From: Gordionus sp. m RMFG-2023
Taxonomy: Eukaryota > Nematomorpha > Gordioida > Chordodea > Parachordodidae
Assembly: GCF_954871325.1 (NCBI RefSeq)
Contig: NC_088775.1
Span: 50,259,561 to 50,323,560, forward strand
Length of the DNA stretch: 64,000 bases
Direction: 5' to 3'
Shown: piece by piece, positions 15,001-30,000 of the stretch
Layout of the letters: each line of letters opens with the position of its first letter
Numbering within the stretch: the stretch's first letter is position 1
The notes under the pieces: generated by a model
Seen by the model: only the letters and a program-made list of their open reading frames with translations
Told to the model about the DNA's origin: nothing
The model's database searches: none
Program-made: the position numbers and the translations under genes

Positions 15001-18000
15001 AAGGAGTTCTCTTTTCTTTGCTCAATGTGGTTTCGTTTTTGAATATGATGTTGTAGATTTGCTAGTAGTTTACAGTAAATAACCTGAAATAAAACGTGTA
15101 AATTGAAATTATAAAAAAGAATTTACTGTTGTTGGTGAGGAAGATGGTTTAGCGATGGTGAAGAAGTTCTCTTTTCTTTGCTCAATGTGGTTTCGTTTTT
15201 GAAGATGATGTTGTAAATTAACTAGTAGTTTACCGTAAATAACCTGAAATAAAACATGTAAATTGAAATTATAAAATAGAATTTACTGTTGTTGGTGAGG
15301 AAGATGGTTTAGCAATGGTGAAGAAATTCTCCTTTCTTTGCTCAATGTGGTTTCGTTTTTGAAGATGATGTTGTAATTTCCTTGCTCGTAGTTTGCCGTG
15401 AATTACCTGAAATAAAAGTAAATTGAAATTATAAAATAGAATTTACTGTAGTTGGTGAGGAAGATGGTTTAGCAATGGTGGAGAAGTTCTCTTTTCTTTG
15501 CTCAATGTGGTTTCGTTTTTGAAGATGATGTAATTTCCTTGCTCGTAGTTTAGCGTAAATAACCTGAAATAAAACGCGTAAATTGAAATTATAAAATAGA
15601 ATTTACTGTTGTTGGTGAGGAAGATGGTTTAGCAATGGTGAAGAAATTCTCCATTCTTTGCTCAATGTGGTTTCGTTTTTGAAGATGATGTTGTAAATAA
15701 GCTAGTAGTTTACCGTAAATAACCTGAAATAAAACGTGTAAATTGAAATTATAAAATAGAATTTACTGTTGTTGGTGAGGAAGATGGTTTAGCAATGGTG
15801 AAGAAATTCTCCTTTCTTTGCTCAATGTGGTTTCGTTTTTGAAGATGATGTTGTAAATTTGCTAGTAGTTTACCGTAAATAACCTAAAATAAAACGTGTA
15901 AATTGAAATTATAAAAAAGAATTTACTGTTGTTGGTGAGGAAGATGGTTTAGCGATGGTGAAGGAGTTCTCTTTTCTTTGCTCAATGTGGTTTCGTTTTT
16001 GAAGATGATGTTGTAAATTTGCTAGTAGTTTACCGTAAATAACCTGAAATAAAACGTGTAAATTGAAATTATAAAATAGAATTTACTGTTGTTGGTGAGG
16101 AAGATGGTTTAGCGATGGTGAAGAAGTTCTCTTTTCTTTGCTCAATGTGGTTTCGTTTTTGAAGATGATGTTGTAAATTTGCTAGTAGTTTACCGTAAAT
16201 AACCTGAAATAAAACGTGTAAATTGAAATTATAAAATAGAATTTACTGTTGTTGGTGAGGAAGATGGTTTAGCGATGGTGAAGGAGTTCTCTTTTCTTTG
16301 CTCAATGTGGTTTCGTTTTAGAAGATGATGTTGTAAATTTGCTAGTAGTTTACCGTAAATAACCTGAAATAAAACGTGTAAATTGAAATTATAAAATAGA
16401 ATTTACTGTTGTTGGTGAGGAAGATGGTTTAACGATGGTGAAGAAGTTCTCTTTTCTTTGCTCAATGTGGTTTCGTTTTTGAAGATGATGTTGTAAATTT
16501 GCTAGTAGTTTACCGTAAATAACCTGAAATAAAACGTGTAAATTGAAATTATAAAATAGAATTTACTGTTGTTGGTGTAGTGAAGATGTTCTCTTTTCTT
16601 TGCTCAATGTGGTTTCGTTTTTGAAGATGATGTTGTAAATTTGCTAGTAGTTTACCGTAAATAGCCTGAAATAAAACGTGTAAATTGAAATTATAAAATA
16701 GAATTTACTGTTGTTGGTGAGGAAGATGGTTTAGCAATGGTGAAGAAATTCTTCTTTCTTTGCTCAATGTGGTTTCGTTTTTGAAGATGATGTTGTAATT
16801 TCCTTGCTCGTAGTTTGCCGTAAATAACCTGAAATTAAACGTTGAAATTGAAATTATAAAATAGAATTTACTGTTGTTGGTGAGGAAGATGGTTTAGCGA
16901 TGGTGAAGTAGTTCTTTTTTCTTTGCTCAATGTGGTTTCGTTTTTGAAGATGATGTTGTAATTTCCTTGCTGGTAGTTTACCGTAAATAACCTGAAATAA
17001 AACGTGTAAATTGAAATTATAAAATAGAATTTACTGTTGTTGGTGAGGAAGATGGTTTAGCGATGGTGAAGGAGTTCTCTTTTCTTTGCTCAATGTGGTT
17101 TCGTTTTTGAAGATGATGTTGTAAATTTGCTAGTAGTTTACCGTAAATAACCTGAAATAAAACGTGTAAATTGAAATTATAAAATAGAATTTACTGTTGT
17201 TGGTGAGGAAGATGGTTTAGCGATGGTGAAGGAGTTCTCTTTTCTTTGCTCAATGTGGTTTCGTTTTTGAAGATGATGTTGTAAATTTGCTAGTAGTTTA
17301 CCGTAAATAACCTGAAATAAAACGTGTAAATTGAAATTATAAAATAGAATTTACTGTTGTTGGTGAGGAAGATGGTTTAGCGATAGTGAAGAAGTTCTCT
17401 TTTCTTAGCTCAATGTGGTTTCGTTTTTGAAGATGATGTTGTAATTTCCTTGCTCGTAGTTTGCCGTAAATAACCTGAAATTAAACGTTGAAATTGAAAT
17501 TATAAAATAGAATTTACTGTTGTTGGTGAGGAAGATGGTTTAGCGATGGTGAAGGAGTTCTCTTTTCTTTGCTCAATGTGGTTTCGTTTTTGAAGATAAT
17601 GTTGTAAATTTGCTAGTAGTTTACCGTAAATAACCTGAAATAAAACGTGTAAATTGAAATTATAAAATAGAATTTACTGTTGTTGGTGAGGAAGATGGTT
17701 TAGCGATGGTGAAGGAGTTCTCTTTTCTTTGCTCAATGTGGTTTCGTTTTTGAAGATGATGTTGTAAATTTGCTAGTAGTTTACCGTAAATAACCTGAAA
17801 TAAAACGTGTAAATTGAAATTATAAAATAGAATTTATTGTAGTTGGTGAGGAAGATGGTTTAGCGATGGTGGAGAAGTTCTCTTTTCTTTGCTCAATGTG
17901 GTTTCGTTTTTGAAGATGATGTTGTAAATTTGCTAGTAGTTTACCGTAAATAACCTGAAATAAAACGTGTAAATTGAAATTATAAAATAGAATTTACTGT

Positions 18001-21000
18001 TGTTGGTGAGGAAGATGGTTTAGCGATGGTGAAGAAGTTCTCTTTTCTTTGCTCAATGTGGTTTCGTTTTTGAAGATGATGTTGTAAATTTGCTAGTAGT
18101 TTACCGTAAATAACCTGAAATAAAACGTGTAAATTGAAATTATAAAATAGAATTTACTGTTGTTGGTGAGGAAGATGGTTTAGCGATGGTGGAGAAGTTC
18201 TCTTTTCTTTGCTCAATGTGGTTTCGTTTTTGAAGATGATGTTGTAATTTCCTTGCTCGTACTTTACCGTAAATAACCTGAAATAAAACGTGTAAATTGA
18301 AATTATAAAATAGAATTTAGTGTTGTTGGTGAGGAAGATGGTTTAGCGATGGTGAAGGAGTTCTCTTTTCTTTGCTCAATGTGGTTTCGTTTTTGAATAT
18401 GATGTTGTAGATTTGCTAGTAGTTTACAGTAAATAACCTGAAATAAAACGTGTAAATTGAAATTATAAAAAAGAATTTACTGTTGTTGGTGAGGAAGATG
18501 GTTTAGCGATGGTGAAGAAGTTCTCTTTTCTTTGCTCAATGTGGTTTCGTTTTTGAAGATGATGTTGTAAATTAACTAGTAGTTTACCGTAAATAACCTG
18601 AAATAAAACATGTAAATTGAAATTATAAAATAGAATTTACTGTTGTTGGTGAGGAAGATGGTTTAGCAATGGTGAAGAAATTCTCCTTTCTTTGCTCAAT
18701 GTGGTTTCGTTTTTGAAGATGATGTTGTAATTTCCTTGCTCGTAGTTTGCCGTGAATTACCTGAAATAAAAGTAAATTGAAATTATAAAATAGAATTTAC
18801 TGTAGTTGGTGAGGAAGATGGTTTAGCAATGGTGGAGAAGTTCTCTTTTCTTTGCTCAATGTGGTTTCGTTTTTGAAGATGATGTAATTTCCTTGCTCGT
18901 AGTTTAGCGTAAATAACCTGAAATAAAACGCGTAAATTGAAATTATAAAATAGAATTTACTGTTGTTGGTGAGGAAGATGGTTTAGCAATGGTGAAGAAA
19001 TTCTCCATTCTTTGCTCAATGTGGTTTCGTTTTTGAAGATGATGTTGTAAATTAGCTAGTAGTTTACCGTAAATAACCTGAAATAAAACGTGTAAATTGA
19101 AATTATAAAATAGAATTTACTGTTGTTGGTGAGGAAGATGGTTTAGCAATGGTGAAGAAATTCTCCTTTCTTTGCTCAATGTGGTTTCGTTTTTGAAGAT
19201 GATGTTGTAAATTTGCTAGTAGTTTACCGTAAATAACCTAAAATAAAACGTGTAAATTGAAATTATAAAAAAGAATTTACTGTTGTTGGTGAGGAAGATG
19301 GTTTAGCGATGGTGAAGGAGTTCTCTTTTCTTTGCTCAATGTGGTTTCGTTTTTGAAGATGATGTTGTAAATTTGCTAGTAGTTTACCGTAAATAACCTG
19401 AAATAAAACGTGTAAATTGAAATTATAAAATAGAATTTACTGTTGTTGGTGAGGAAGATGGTTTAGCGATGGTGAAGAAGTTCTCTTTTCTTTGCTCAAT
19501 GTGGTTTCGTTTTTGAAGATGATGTTGTAAATTTGCTAGTAGTTTACCGTAAATAACCTGAAATAAAACGTGTAAATTGAAATTATAAAATAGAATTTAC
19601 TGTTGTTGGTGAGGAAGATGGTTTAGCGATGGTGAAGAAGTTCTCTTTTCTTTGCTCAATGTGGTTTCGTTTTTGAAGATGATGTTGTAAATTTGCTAGT
19701 AGTTTACCGTAAATAACCTGAAATAAAACGTGTAAATTGAAATTATAAAATAGAATTTACTGTTGTTGGTGAGGAAGATGGTTTAGCGATGGTGAAGGAG
19801 TTCTCTTTTCTTTGCTCAATGTGGTTTCGTTTTAGAAGATGATGTTGTAAATTTGCTAGTAGTTTACCGTAAATAACCTGAAATAAAACGTGTAAATTGA
19901 AATTATAAAATAGAATTTACTGTTGTTGGTGAGGAAGATGGTTTAACGATGGTGAAGAAGTTCTCTTTTCTTTGCTCAATGTGGTTTCGTTTTTGAAGAT
20001 GATGTTGTAAATTTGCTAGTAGTTTACCGTAAATAACCTGAAATAAAACGTGTAAATTGAAATTATAAAATAGAATTTACTGTTGTTGGTGTAGTGAAGA
20101 TGTTCTCTTTTCTTTGCTCAATGTGGTTTCGTTTTTGAAGATGATGTTGTAAATTTGCTAGTAGTTTACCGTAAATAGCCTGAAATAAAACGTGTAAATT
20201 GAAATTATAAAATAGAATTTACTGTTGTTGGTGAGGAAGATGGTTTAGCAATGGTGAAGAAATTCTTCTTTCTTTGCTCAATGTGGTTTCGTTTTTGAAG
20301 ATGATGTTGTAATTTCCTTGCTCGTAGTTTGCCGTAAATAACCTGAAATTAAACGTTGAAATTGAAATTATAAAATAGAATTTACTGTTGTTGGTGAGGA
20401 AGATGGTTTAGCGATGGTGAAGTAGTTCTTTTTTCTTTGCTCAATGTGGTTTCGTTTTTGAAGATGATGTTGTAATTTCCTTGCTGGTAGTTTACCGTAA
20501 ATAACCTGAAATAAAACGTGTAAATTGAAATTATAAAATAGAATTTACTGTTGTTGGTGAGGAAGATGGTTTAGCGATGGTGAAGGAGTTCTCTTTTCTT
20601 TGCTCAATGTGGTTTCGTTTTTGAAGATGATGTTGTAAATTTGCTAGTAGTTTACCGTAAATAACCTGAAATAAAACGTGTAAATTGAAATTATAAAATA
20701 GAATTTACTGTTGTTGGTGAGGAAGATGGTTTAGCGATGGTGAAGGAGTTCTCTTTTCTTTGCTCAATGTGGTTTCGTTTTTGAAGATGATGTTGTAAAT
20801 TTGCTAGTAGTTTACCGTAAATAACCTGAAATAAAACGTGTAAATTGAAATTATAAAATAGAATTTACTGTTGTTGGTGAGGAAGATGGTTTAGCGATAG
20901 TGAAGAAGTTCTCTTTTCTTAGCTCAATGTGGTTTCGTTTTTGAAGATGATGTTGTAATTTCCTTGCTCGTAGTTTGCCGTAAATAACCTGAAATTAAAC

Positions 21001-24000
21001 GTTGAAATTGAAATTATAAAATAGAATTTACTGTTGTTGGTGAGGAAGATGGTTTAGCGATGGTGAAGGAGTTCTCTTTTCTTTGCTCAATGTGGTTTCG
21101 TTTTTGAAGATGATGTTGTAAATTTGCTAGTAGTTTACCGTAAATAACCTGAAATAAAACGTGTAAATTGAAATTATAAAATAGAATTTACTGTTGTTGG
21201 TGAGGAAGATGGTTTAGCGATGGTGAAGGAGTTCTCTTTTCTTTGCTCAATGTGGTTTCGTTTTTGAAGATGATGTTGTAAATTTGCTAGTAGTTTACCG
21301 TAAATAACCTGAAATAAAACGTGTAAATTGAAATTATAAAATAGAATTTATTGTAGTTGGTGAGGAAGATGGTTTAGCGATGGTGGAGAAGTTCTCTTTT
21401 CTTTGCTCAATGTGGTTTCGTTTTTGAAGATGATGTTGTAAATTTGCTAGTAGTTTACCGTAAATAACCTGAAATAAAACGTGTAAATTGAAATTATAAA
21501 ATAGAATTTACTGTTGTTGGTGAGGAAGATGGTTTAGCGATGGTGAAGAAGTTCTCTTTTCTTTGCTCAATGTGGTTTCGTTTTTGAAGATGATGTTGTA
21601 AATTTGCTAGTAGTTTACCGTAAATAACCTGAAATAAAACGTGTAAATTGAAATTATAAAATAGAATTTACTGTTGTTGGTGAGGAAGATGGTTTAGCGA
21701 TGGTGGAGAAGTTCTCTTTTCTTTGCTCAATGTGGTTTCGTTTTTGAAGATGATGTTGTAATTTCCTTGCTCGTACTTTACCGTAAATAACCTGAAATAA
21801 AACGTGTAAATTGAAATTATAAAATAGAATTTAGTGTTGTTGGTGAGGAAGATGGTTTAGCGATGGTGAAGGAGTTCTCTTTTCTTTGCTCAATGTGGTT
21901 TCGTTTTTGAATATGATGTTGTAGATTTGCTAGTAGTTTACAGTAAATAACCTGAAATAAAACGTGTAAATTGAAATTATAAAAAAGAATTTACTGTTGT
22001 TGGTGAGGAAGATGGTTTAGCGATGGTGAAGAAGTTCTCTTTTCTTTGCTCAATGTGGTTTCGTTTTTGAAGATGATGTTGTAAATTAACTAGTAGTTTA
22101 CCGTAAATAACCTGAAATAAAACATGTAAATTGAAATTATAAAATAGAATTTACTGTTGTTGGTGAGGAAGATGGTTTAGCAATGGTGAAGAAATTCTCC
22201 TTTCTTTGCTCAATGTGGTTTCGTTTTTGAAGATGATGTTGTAATTTCCTTGCTCGTAGTTTGCCGTGAATTACCTGAAATAAAAGTAAATTGAAATTAT
22301 AAAATAGAATTTACTGTAGTTGGTGAGGAAGATGGTTTAGCAATGGTGGAGAAGTTCTCTTTTCTTTGCTCAATGTGGTTTCGTTTTTGAAGATGATGTA
22401 ATTTCCTTGCTCGTAGTTTAGCGTAAATAACCTGAAATAAAACGCGTAAATTGAAATTATAAAATAGAATTTACTGTTGTTGGTGAGGAAGATGGTTTAG
22501 CAATGGTGAAGAAATTCTCCATTCTTTGCTCAATGTGGTTTCGTTTTTGAAGATGATGTTGTAAATTAGCTAGTAGTTTACCGTAAATAACCTGAAATAA
22601 AACGTGTAAATTGAAATTATAAAATAGAATTTACTGTTGTTGGTGAGGAAGATGGTTTAGCAATGGTGAAGAAATTCTCCTTTCTTTGCTCAATGTGGTT
22701 TCGTTTTTGAAGATGATGTTGTAAATTTGCTAGTAGTTTACCGTAAATAACCTGAAATAAAACGTGTAAATTGAAATTATAAAATAGAATTTACTGTTGT
22801 TGGTGAGGAAGATGGTTTAGCGATGGTGAAGGAGTTCTCTTTTCTTTGCTCAATGTGGTTTCGTTTTTGAAGATGATGTTGTAAATTTGCTAGTAGTTTA
22901 CCGTAAATAACCTGAAATAAAACGTGTAAATTGAAATTATAAAATAGAATTTATTGTAGTTGGTGAGGAAGATGGTTTAGCGATGGTGGAGAAGTTCTCT
23001 TTTCTTTGCTCAATGTGGTTTCGTTTTTGAAGATGATGTTGTAAATTTGCTAGTAGTTTACCGTAAATAACCTGAAATAAAACGTGTAAATTGAAATTAT
23101 AAAATAGAATTTACTGTTGTTGGTGAGGAAGATGGTTTAGCGATGGTGAAGAAGTTCTCTTTTCTTTGCTCAATGTGGTTTCGTTTTTGAAGATGATGTT
23201 GTAAATTTGCTAGTAGTTTACCGTAAATAACCTGAAATAAAACGTGTAAATTGAAATTATAAAATAGAATTTACTGTTGTTGGTGAGGAAGATGGTTTAG
23301 CGATGGTGGAGAAGTTCTCTTTTCTTTGCTCAATGTGGTTTCGTTTTTGAAGATGATGTTGTAATTTCCTTGCTCGTACTTTACCGTAAATAACCTGAAA
23401 TAAAACGTGTAAATTGAAATTATAAAATAGAATTTAGTGTTGTTGGTGAGGAAGATGGTTTAGCGATGGTGAAGGAGTTCTCTTTTCTTTGCTCAATGTG
23501 GTTTCGTTTTTGAATATGATGTTGTAGTTTTGCTAGTAGTTTACAGTAAATAACCTGAAATAAAACGTGTAAATTGAAATTATAAAAAAGAATTTACTGT
23601 TGTTGGTGAGGAAGATGGTTTAGCGATGGTGAAGAAGTTCTCTTTTCTTTGCTCAATGTGGTTTCGTTTTTGAAGATGATGTTGTAAATTAACTAGTAGT
23701 TTACCGTAAATAACCTGAAATAAAACATGTAAATTGAAATTATAAAATAGAATTTACTGTTGTTGGTGAGGAAGATGGTTTAGCAATGGTGAAGAAATTC
23801 TCCTTTCTTTGCTCAATGTGGTTTCGTTTTTGAAGATGATGTTGTAATTTCCTAGCTCGTAGTTTGCCGTGAATTACCTGAAATAAAAGTAAATTGAAAT
23901 TATAAAATAGAATTTACTGTAGTTGGTGAGGAAGATGGTTTAGCAATGGTGGAGAAGTTCTCTTTTCTTTGCTCAATGTGGTTTCGTTTTTGAAGATGAG

Positions 24001-27000
24001 TGTAATTTCCTTGCTCGTAGTTTAGCGTAAATAACCTGAAATAAAACGCGTAAATTGAAATTATAAAATAGAATTTACTGTTGTTGGTGAGGAAGATGGT
24101 TTAGCAATGGTGAAGAAATTCTCCTTTCTTTGCTCAATGTGGTTTCGTTTTTGAAGATGATGTTGTAAATTAGCTAGTAGTTTACCGTAAATAACCTGAA
24201 ATAAAACGTGTAAATTGAAATTATAAAATAGAATTTACTGTTGTTGGTGAGGAAGATGGTTTAGCAATGGTGAAGAAATTCTCCTTTCTTTGCTCAATGT
24301 GGTTTCGTTTTTGAAGATGATGTTGTAAATTTGCTAGTAGTTTACCGTAAATAACCTAAAATAAAACGTGTAAATTGAAATTATAAAAAAGAATTTACTG
24401 TTGTTGGTGAGGAAGATGGTTTAGCGATGGTGAAGGAGTTCTCTTTTCTTTGCTCAATGTGGTTTCGTTTTTGAAGATGATGTTGTAAATTTGCTAGTAG
24501 TTTACCGTAAATAACCTGAGAATAAAACGTGTGAAATTGAAATTATAAAATAGAATTTACTGTTGTTGGTGAGGAAGATGGTTTAGCGATGGTGAAGAAG
24601 TTCTCTTTTCTTTGCTCAATGTGGTTTCGTTTTTGAAGATGATGTTGTAAATTTGCTAGTAGTTTACCGTAAATAACCTGAAATAAAACGTGTAAATTGA
24701 AATTATAAAATAGAATTTACTGTTGTTGGTGAGGAAGATGGTTTAGCGATGGTGAAGGAGTTCTCTTTTCTTTGCTCAATGTGGTTTCGTTTTTGAAGAT
24801 GATGTTGTAAATTTGCTAGTAGTTTACCGTAAATAACCTGAAATAAAACGTGTAAATTGAAATTATAAAATAGAATTTATTGTAGTTGGTGAGGAAGATG
24901 GTTTAGCGATGGTGGAGAAGTTCTCTTTTCTTTGCTCAATGTGGTTTCGTTTTTGAAGATGATGTTGTAAATTTGCTAGTAGTTTACCGTAAATAACCTG
25001 AAATAAAACGTGTAAATTGAAATTATAAAATAGAATTTACTGTTGTTGGTGAGGAAGATGGTTTAGCGATGGTGAAGAAGTTCTCTTTTCTTTGCTCAAT
25101 GTGGTTTCGTTTTTGAAGATGATGTTGTAAATTTGCTAGTAGTTTACCGTAAATAACCTGAAATAAAACGTGTAAATTGAAATTATAAAATAGAATTTAC
25201 TGTTGTTGGTGAGGAAGATGGTTTAGCGATGGTGGAGAAGTTCTCTTTTCTTTGCTCAATGTGGTTTCGTTTTTGAAGATGATGTTGTAATTTCCTTGCT
25301 CGTACTTTACCGTAAATAACCTGAAATAAAACGTGTAAATTGAAATTATAAAATAGAATTTAGTGTTGTTGGTGAGGAAGATGGTTTAGCGATGGTGAAG
25401 GAGTTCTCTTTTCTTTGCTCAATGTGGTTTCGTTTTTGAATATGATGTTGTAGATTTGCTAGTAGTTTACAGTAAATAACCTGAAATAAAACGTGTAAAT
25501 TGAAATTATAAAAAAGAATTTACTGTTGTTGGTGAGGAAGATGGTTTAGCGATGGTGAAGAAGTTCTCTTTTCTTTGCTCAATGTGGTTTCGTTTTTGAA
25601 GATGATGTTGTAAATTAACTAGTAGTTTACCGTAAATAACCTGAAATAAAACATGTAAATTGAAATTATAAAATAGAATTTACTGTTGTTGGTGAGGAAG
25701 ATGGTTTAGCAATGGTGAAGAAATTCTCCTTTCTTTGCTCAATGTGGTTTCGTTTTTGAAGATGATGTTGTAATTTCCTTGCTCGTAGTTTGCCGTGAAT
25801 TACCTGAAATAAAAGTAAATTGAAATTATAAAATAGAATTTACTGTAGTTGGTGAGGAAGATGGTTTAGCAATGGTGGAGAAGTTCTCTTTTCTTTGCTC
25901 AATGTGGTTTCGTTTTTGAAGATGATGTAATTTCCTTGCTCGTAGTTTAGCGTAAATAACCTGAAATAAAACGCGTAAATTGAAATTATAAAATAGAATT
26001 TACTGTTGTTGGTGAGGAAGATGGTTTAGCAATGGTGAAGAAATTCTCCATTCTTTGCTCAATGTGGTTTCGTTTTTGAAGATGATGTTGTAAATTAGCT
26101 AGTAGTTTACCGTAAATAACCTGAAATAAAACGTGTAAATTGAAATTATAAAATAGAATTTACTGTTGTTGGTGAGGAAGATGGTTTAGCAATGGTGAAG
26201 AAATTCTCCTTTCTTTGCTCAATGTGGTTTCGTTTTTGAAGATGATGTTGTAAATTTGCTAGTAGTTTACCGTAAATAACCTGAAATAAAACGTGTAAAT
26301 TGAAATTATAAAATAGAATTTACTGTTGTTGGTGAGGAAGATGGTTTAGCGATGGTGAAGGAGTTCTCTTTTCTTTGCTCAATGTGGTTTCGTTTTTGAA
26401 GATGATGTTGTAAATTTGCTAGTAGTTTACCGTAAATAACCTGAAATAAAACGTGTAAATTGAAATTATAAAATAGAATTTATTGTAGTTGGTGAGGAAG
26501 ATGGTTTAGCGATGGTGGAGAAGTTCTCTTTTCTTTGCTCAATGTGGTTTCGTTTTTGAAGATGATGTTGTAAATTTGCTAGTAGTTTACCGTAAATAAC
26601 CTGAAATAAAACGTGTAAATTGAAATTATAAAATAGAATTTACTGTTGTTGGTGAGGAAGATGGTTTAGCGATGGTGAAGAAGTTCTCTTTTCTTTGCTC
26701 AATGTGGTTTCGTTTTTGAAGATGATGTTGTAAATTTGCTAGTAGTTTACCGTAAATAACCTGAAATAAAACGTGTAAATTGAAATTATAAAATAGAATT
26801 TACTGTTGTTGGTGAGGAAGATGGTTTAGCGATGGTGGAGAAGTTCTCTTTTCTTTGCTCAATGTGGTTTCGTTTTTGAAGATGATGTTGTAATTTCCTT
26901 GCTCGTACTTTACCGTAAATAACCTGAAATAAAACGTGTAAATTGAAATTATAAAATAGAATTTAGTGTTGTTGGTGAGGAAGATGGTTTAGCGATGGTG

Positions 27001-30000
27001 AAGGAGTTCTCTTTTCTTTGCTCAATGTGGTTTCGTTTTTGAATATGATGTTGTAGTTTTGCTAGTAGTTTACAGTAAATAACCTGAAATAAAACGTGTA
27101 AATTGAAATTATAAAAAAGAATTTACTGTTGTTGGTGAGGAAGATGGTTTAGCGATGGTGAAGAAGTTCTCTTTTCTTTGCTCAATGTGGTTTCGTTTTT
27201 GAAGATGATGTTGTAAATTAACTAGTAGTTTACCGTAAATAACCTGAAATAAAACATGTAAATTGAAATTATAAAATAGAATTTACTGTTGTTGGTGAGG
27301 AAGATGGTTTAGCAATGGTGAAGAAATTCTCCTTTCTTTGCTCAATGTGGTTTCGTTTTTGAAGATGATGTTGTAATTTCCTAGCTCGTAGTTTGCCGTG
27401 AATTACCTGAAATAAAAGTAAATTGAAATTATAAAATAGAATTTACTGTAGTTGGTGAGGAAGATGGTTTAGCAATGGTGGAGAAGTTCTCTTTTCTTTG
27501 CTCAATGTGGTTTCGTTTTTGAAGATGATGTAATTTCCTTGCTCGTAGTTTAGCGTAAATAACCTGAAATAAAACGCGTAAATTGAAATTATAAAATAGA
27601 ATTTACTGTTGTTGGTGAGGAAGATGGTTTAGCAATGGTGAAGAAATTCTCCTTTCTTTGCTCAATGTGGTTTCGTTTTTGAAGATGATGTTGTAAATTA
27701 GCTAGTAGTTTACCGTAAATAACCTGAAATAAAACGTGTAAATTGAAATTATAAAATAGAATTTACTGTTGTTGGTGAGGAAGATGGTTTAGCAATGGTG
27801 AAGAAATTCTCCTTTCTTTGCTCAATGTGGTTTCGTTTTTGAAGATGATGTTGTAAATTTGCTAGTAGTTTACCGTAAATAACCTAAAATAAAACGTGTA
27901 AATTGAAATTATAAAAAAGAATTTACTGTTGTTGGTGAGGAAGATGGTTTAGCGATGGTGAAGGAGTTCTCTTTTCTTTGCTCAATGTGGTTTCGTTTTT
28001 GAAGATGATGTTGTAAATTTGCTAGTAGTTTACCGTAAATAACCTAGAATAAAACGTGTAAATTGAAATTATAAAATAGAATTTACTGTTGTTGGTGAGG
28101 AAGATGGTTTAGCGATGGTGAAGAAGTTCTCTTTTCTTTGCTCAATGTGGTTTCGTTTTTGAAGATGATGTTGTAAATTTGCTAGTAGTTTACCGTAAAT
28201 AACCTGAAATAAAACGTGTAAATTGAAATTATAAAATAGAATTTACTGTTGTTGGTGAGGAAGATGGTTTAGCGATGGTGAAGGAGTTCTCTTTTCTTTG
28301 CTCAATGTGGTTTCGTTTTAGAAGATGATGTTGTAAATTTGCTAGTAGTTTACCGTAAATAACCTGAAATAAAACGTGTAAATTGAAATTATAAAATAGA
28401 ATTTACTGTTGTTGGTGAGGAAGATGGTTTAGCGATGGTGAAGAAGTTCTCTTTTCTTTGCTCAATGTGGTTTCGTTTTTGAAGATGATGTTGTAAATTT
28501 GCTAGTAGTTTACCGTAAATAACCTGAAATAAAACGTGTAAATTGAAATTATAAAATAGAATTTACTGTTGTTGGTGAGGAAGATGGTTTAGCGATGGTG
28601 GAGAAGTTCTCTTTTCTTTGCTCAATGTGGTTTCGTTTTTGAAGATGATGTTGTAATTTCCTTGCTCGTAGTTTACCGTAAATAACCTGAAATAAAACGT
28701 GTAAATTGAAATTATAAAATAGAATTTACTGTTGTTGGTGAGGAAGATGGTTTAGCGATGGTGAAGGAGTTCTCTTTTCTTTGCTGAATGTGGTTTCGTT
28801 TTTGAAGATGATGTTTTAAATTTGCTAGTAATTTACCGTAAATAACCTGAAATAAAACGTGTAAATTGAAATTATAAAATAGAATTTACTGTTGTTGGTG
28901 AGGAAGATGGTTTAGCGATGGTGAAGGAGTTCTCTTTTCTTTGCTCAATGTGGTTTCGTTTTTGAAGATGATGTTGTAAATTTGCTAGTAGTTTACCGTA
29001 AATAACCTGAAATAAAACGTGTAAATTGAAATTATAAAATAGAATTTACTGTTGTTGGTGAGGAAGATGGTTTAGCAATGGTGAAGAAATTCTTCTTTCT
29101 TTGCTCAATGTGGTTTCGTTTTTGAAGATGATGTTGTAATTTCCTTGCTCGTAGTTTGCCGTAAATAACCTGAAATTAAACGTTGAAATTGAAATTATAA
29201 AATAGAATTTACTGTTGTTGGTGAGGAAGATGGTTTAGCGATGGTGAAGTAGTTCTCTTTTCTTTGCTCAATGTGGTTTCGTTTTTGAAGATGATGTTGT
29301 AATTTCCTTGCTGGTAGTTTACCGTAAATAACCTGAAATAAAACGTGTAAATTGAAATTATAAAATAGAATTTACTGTTGTTGGTGAGGAAGATGGTTTA
29401 GCGATGGTGAAGGAGTTCTCTTTTCTTTGCTCAATGTGGTTTCGTTTTTGAAGATGATGTTGTAAATTTGCTAGTAGTTTACCGTAAATAACCTGAAATA
29501 AAACGTGTAAATTGAAATTATAAAATAGAATTTACTGTTGTTGGTGAGGAAGATGGTTTAGCGATGGTGAAGGAGTTCTCTTTTCTTTGCTCAATGTGGT
29601 TTCGTTTTTGAAGATGATGTTGTAAATTTGCTAGTAGTTTACCGTAAATAACCTGAAATAAAACGTGTAAATTGAAATTATAAAATAGAATTTACTGTTG
29701 TTGGTGAGGAAGATGGTTTAGCGATAGTGAAGAAGTTCTCTTTTCTTAGCTCAATGTGGTTTCGTTTTTGAAGATGATGTTGTAATTTCCTTGCTCGTAG
29801 TTTGCCGTAAATAACCTGAAATTAAACGTTGAATTTGAAATTATAAAATAGAATTTACTGTTGTTGGTGAGGAAGATGGTTTAGCGATGGTGAAGTAGTT
29901 CTCTTTTCTTTGCTCAATGTGGTTTCGTTTTTGAAGATGATGTTGTAATTTCCTTGCTGGTAGTTTACCGTAAATAACCTGAAATAAAACGTGTAAATTG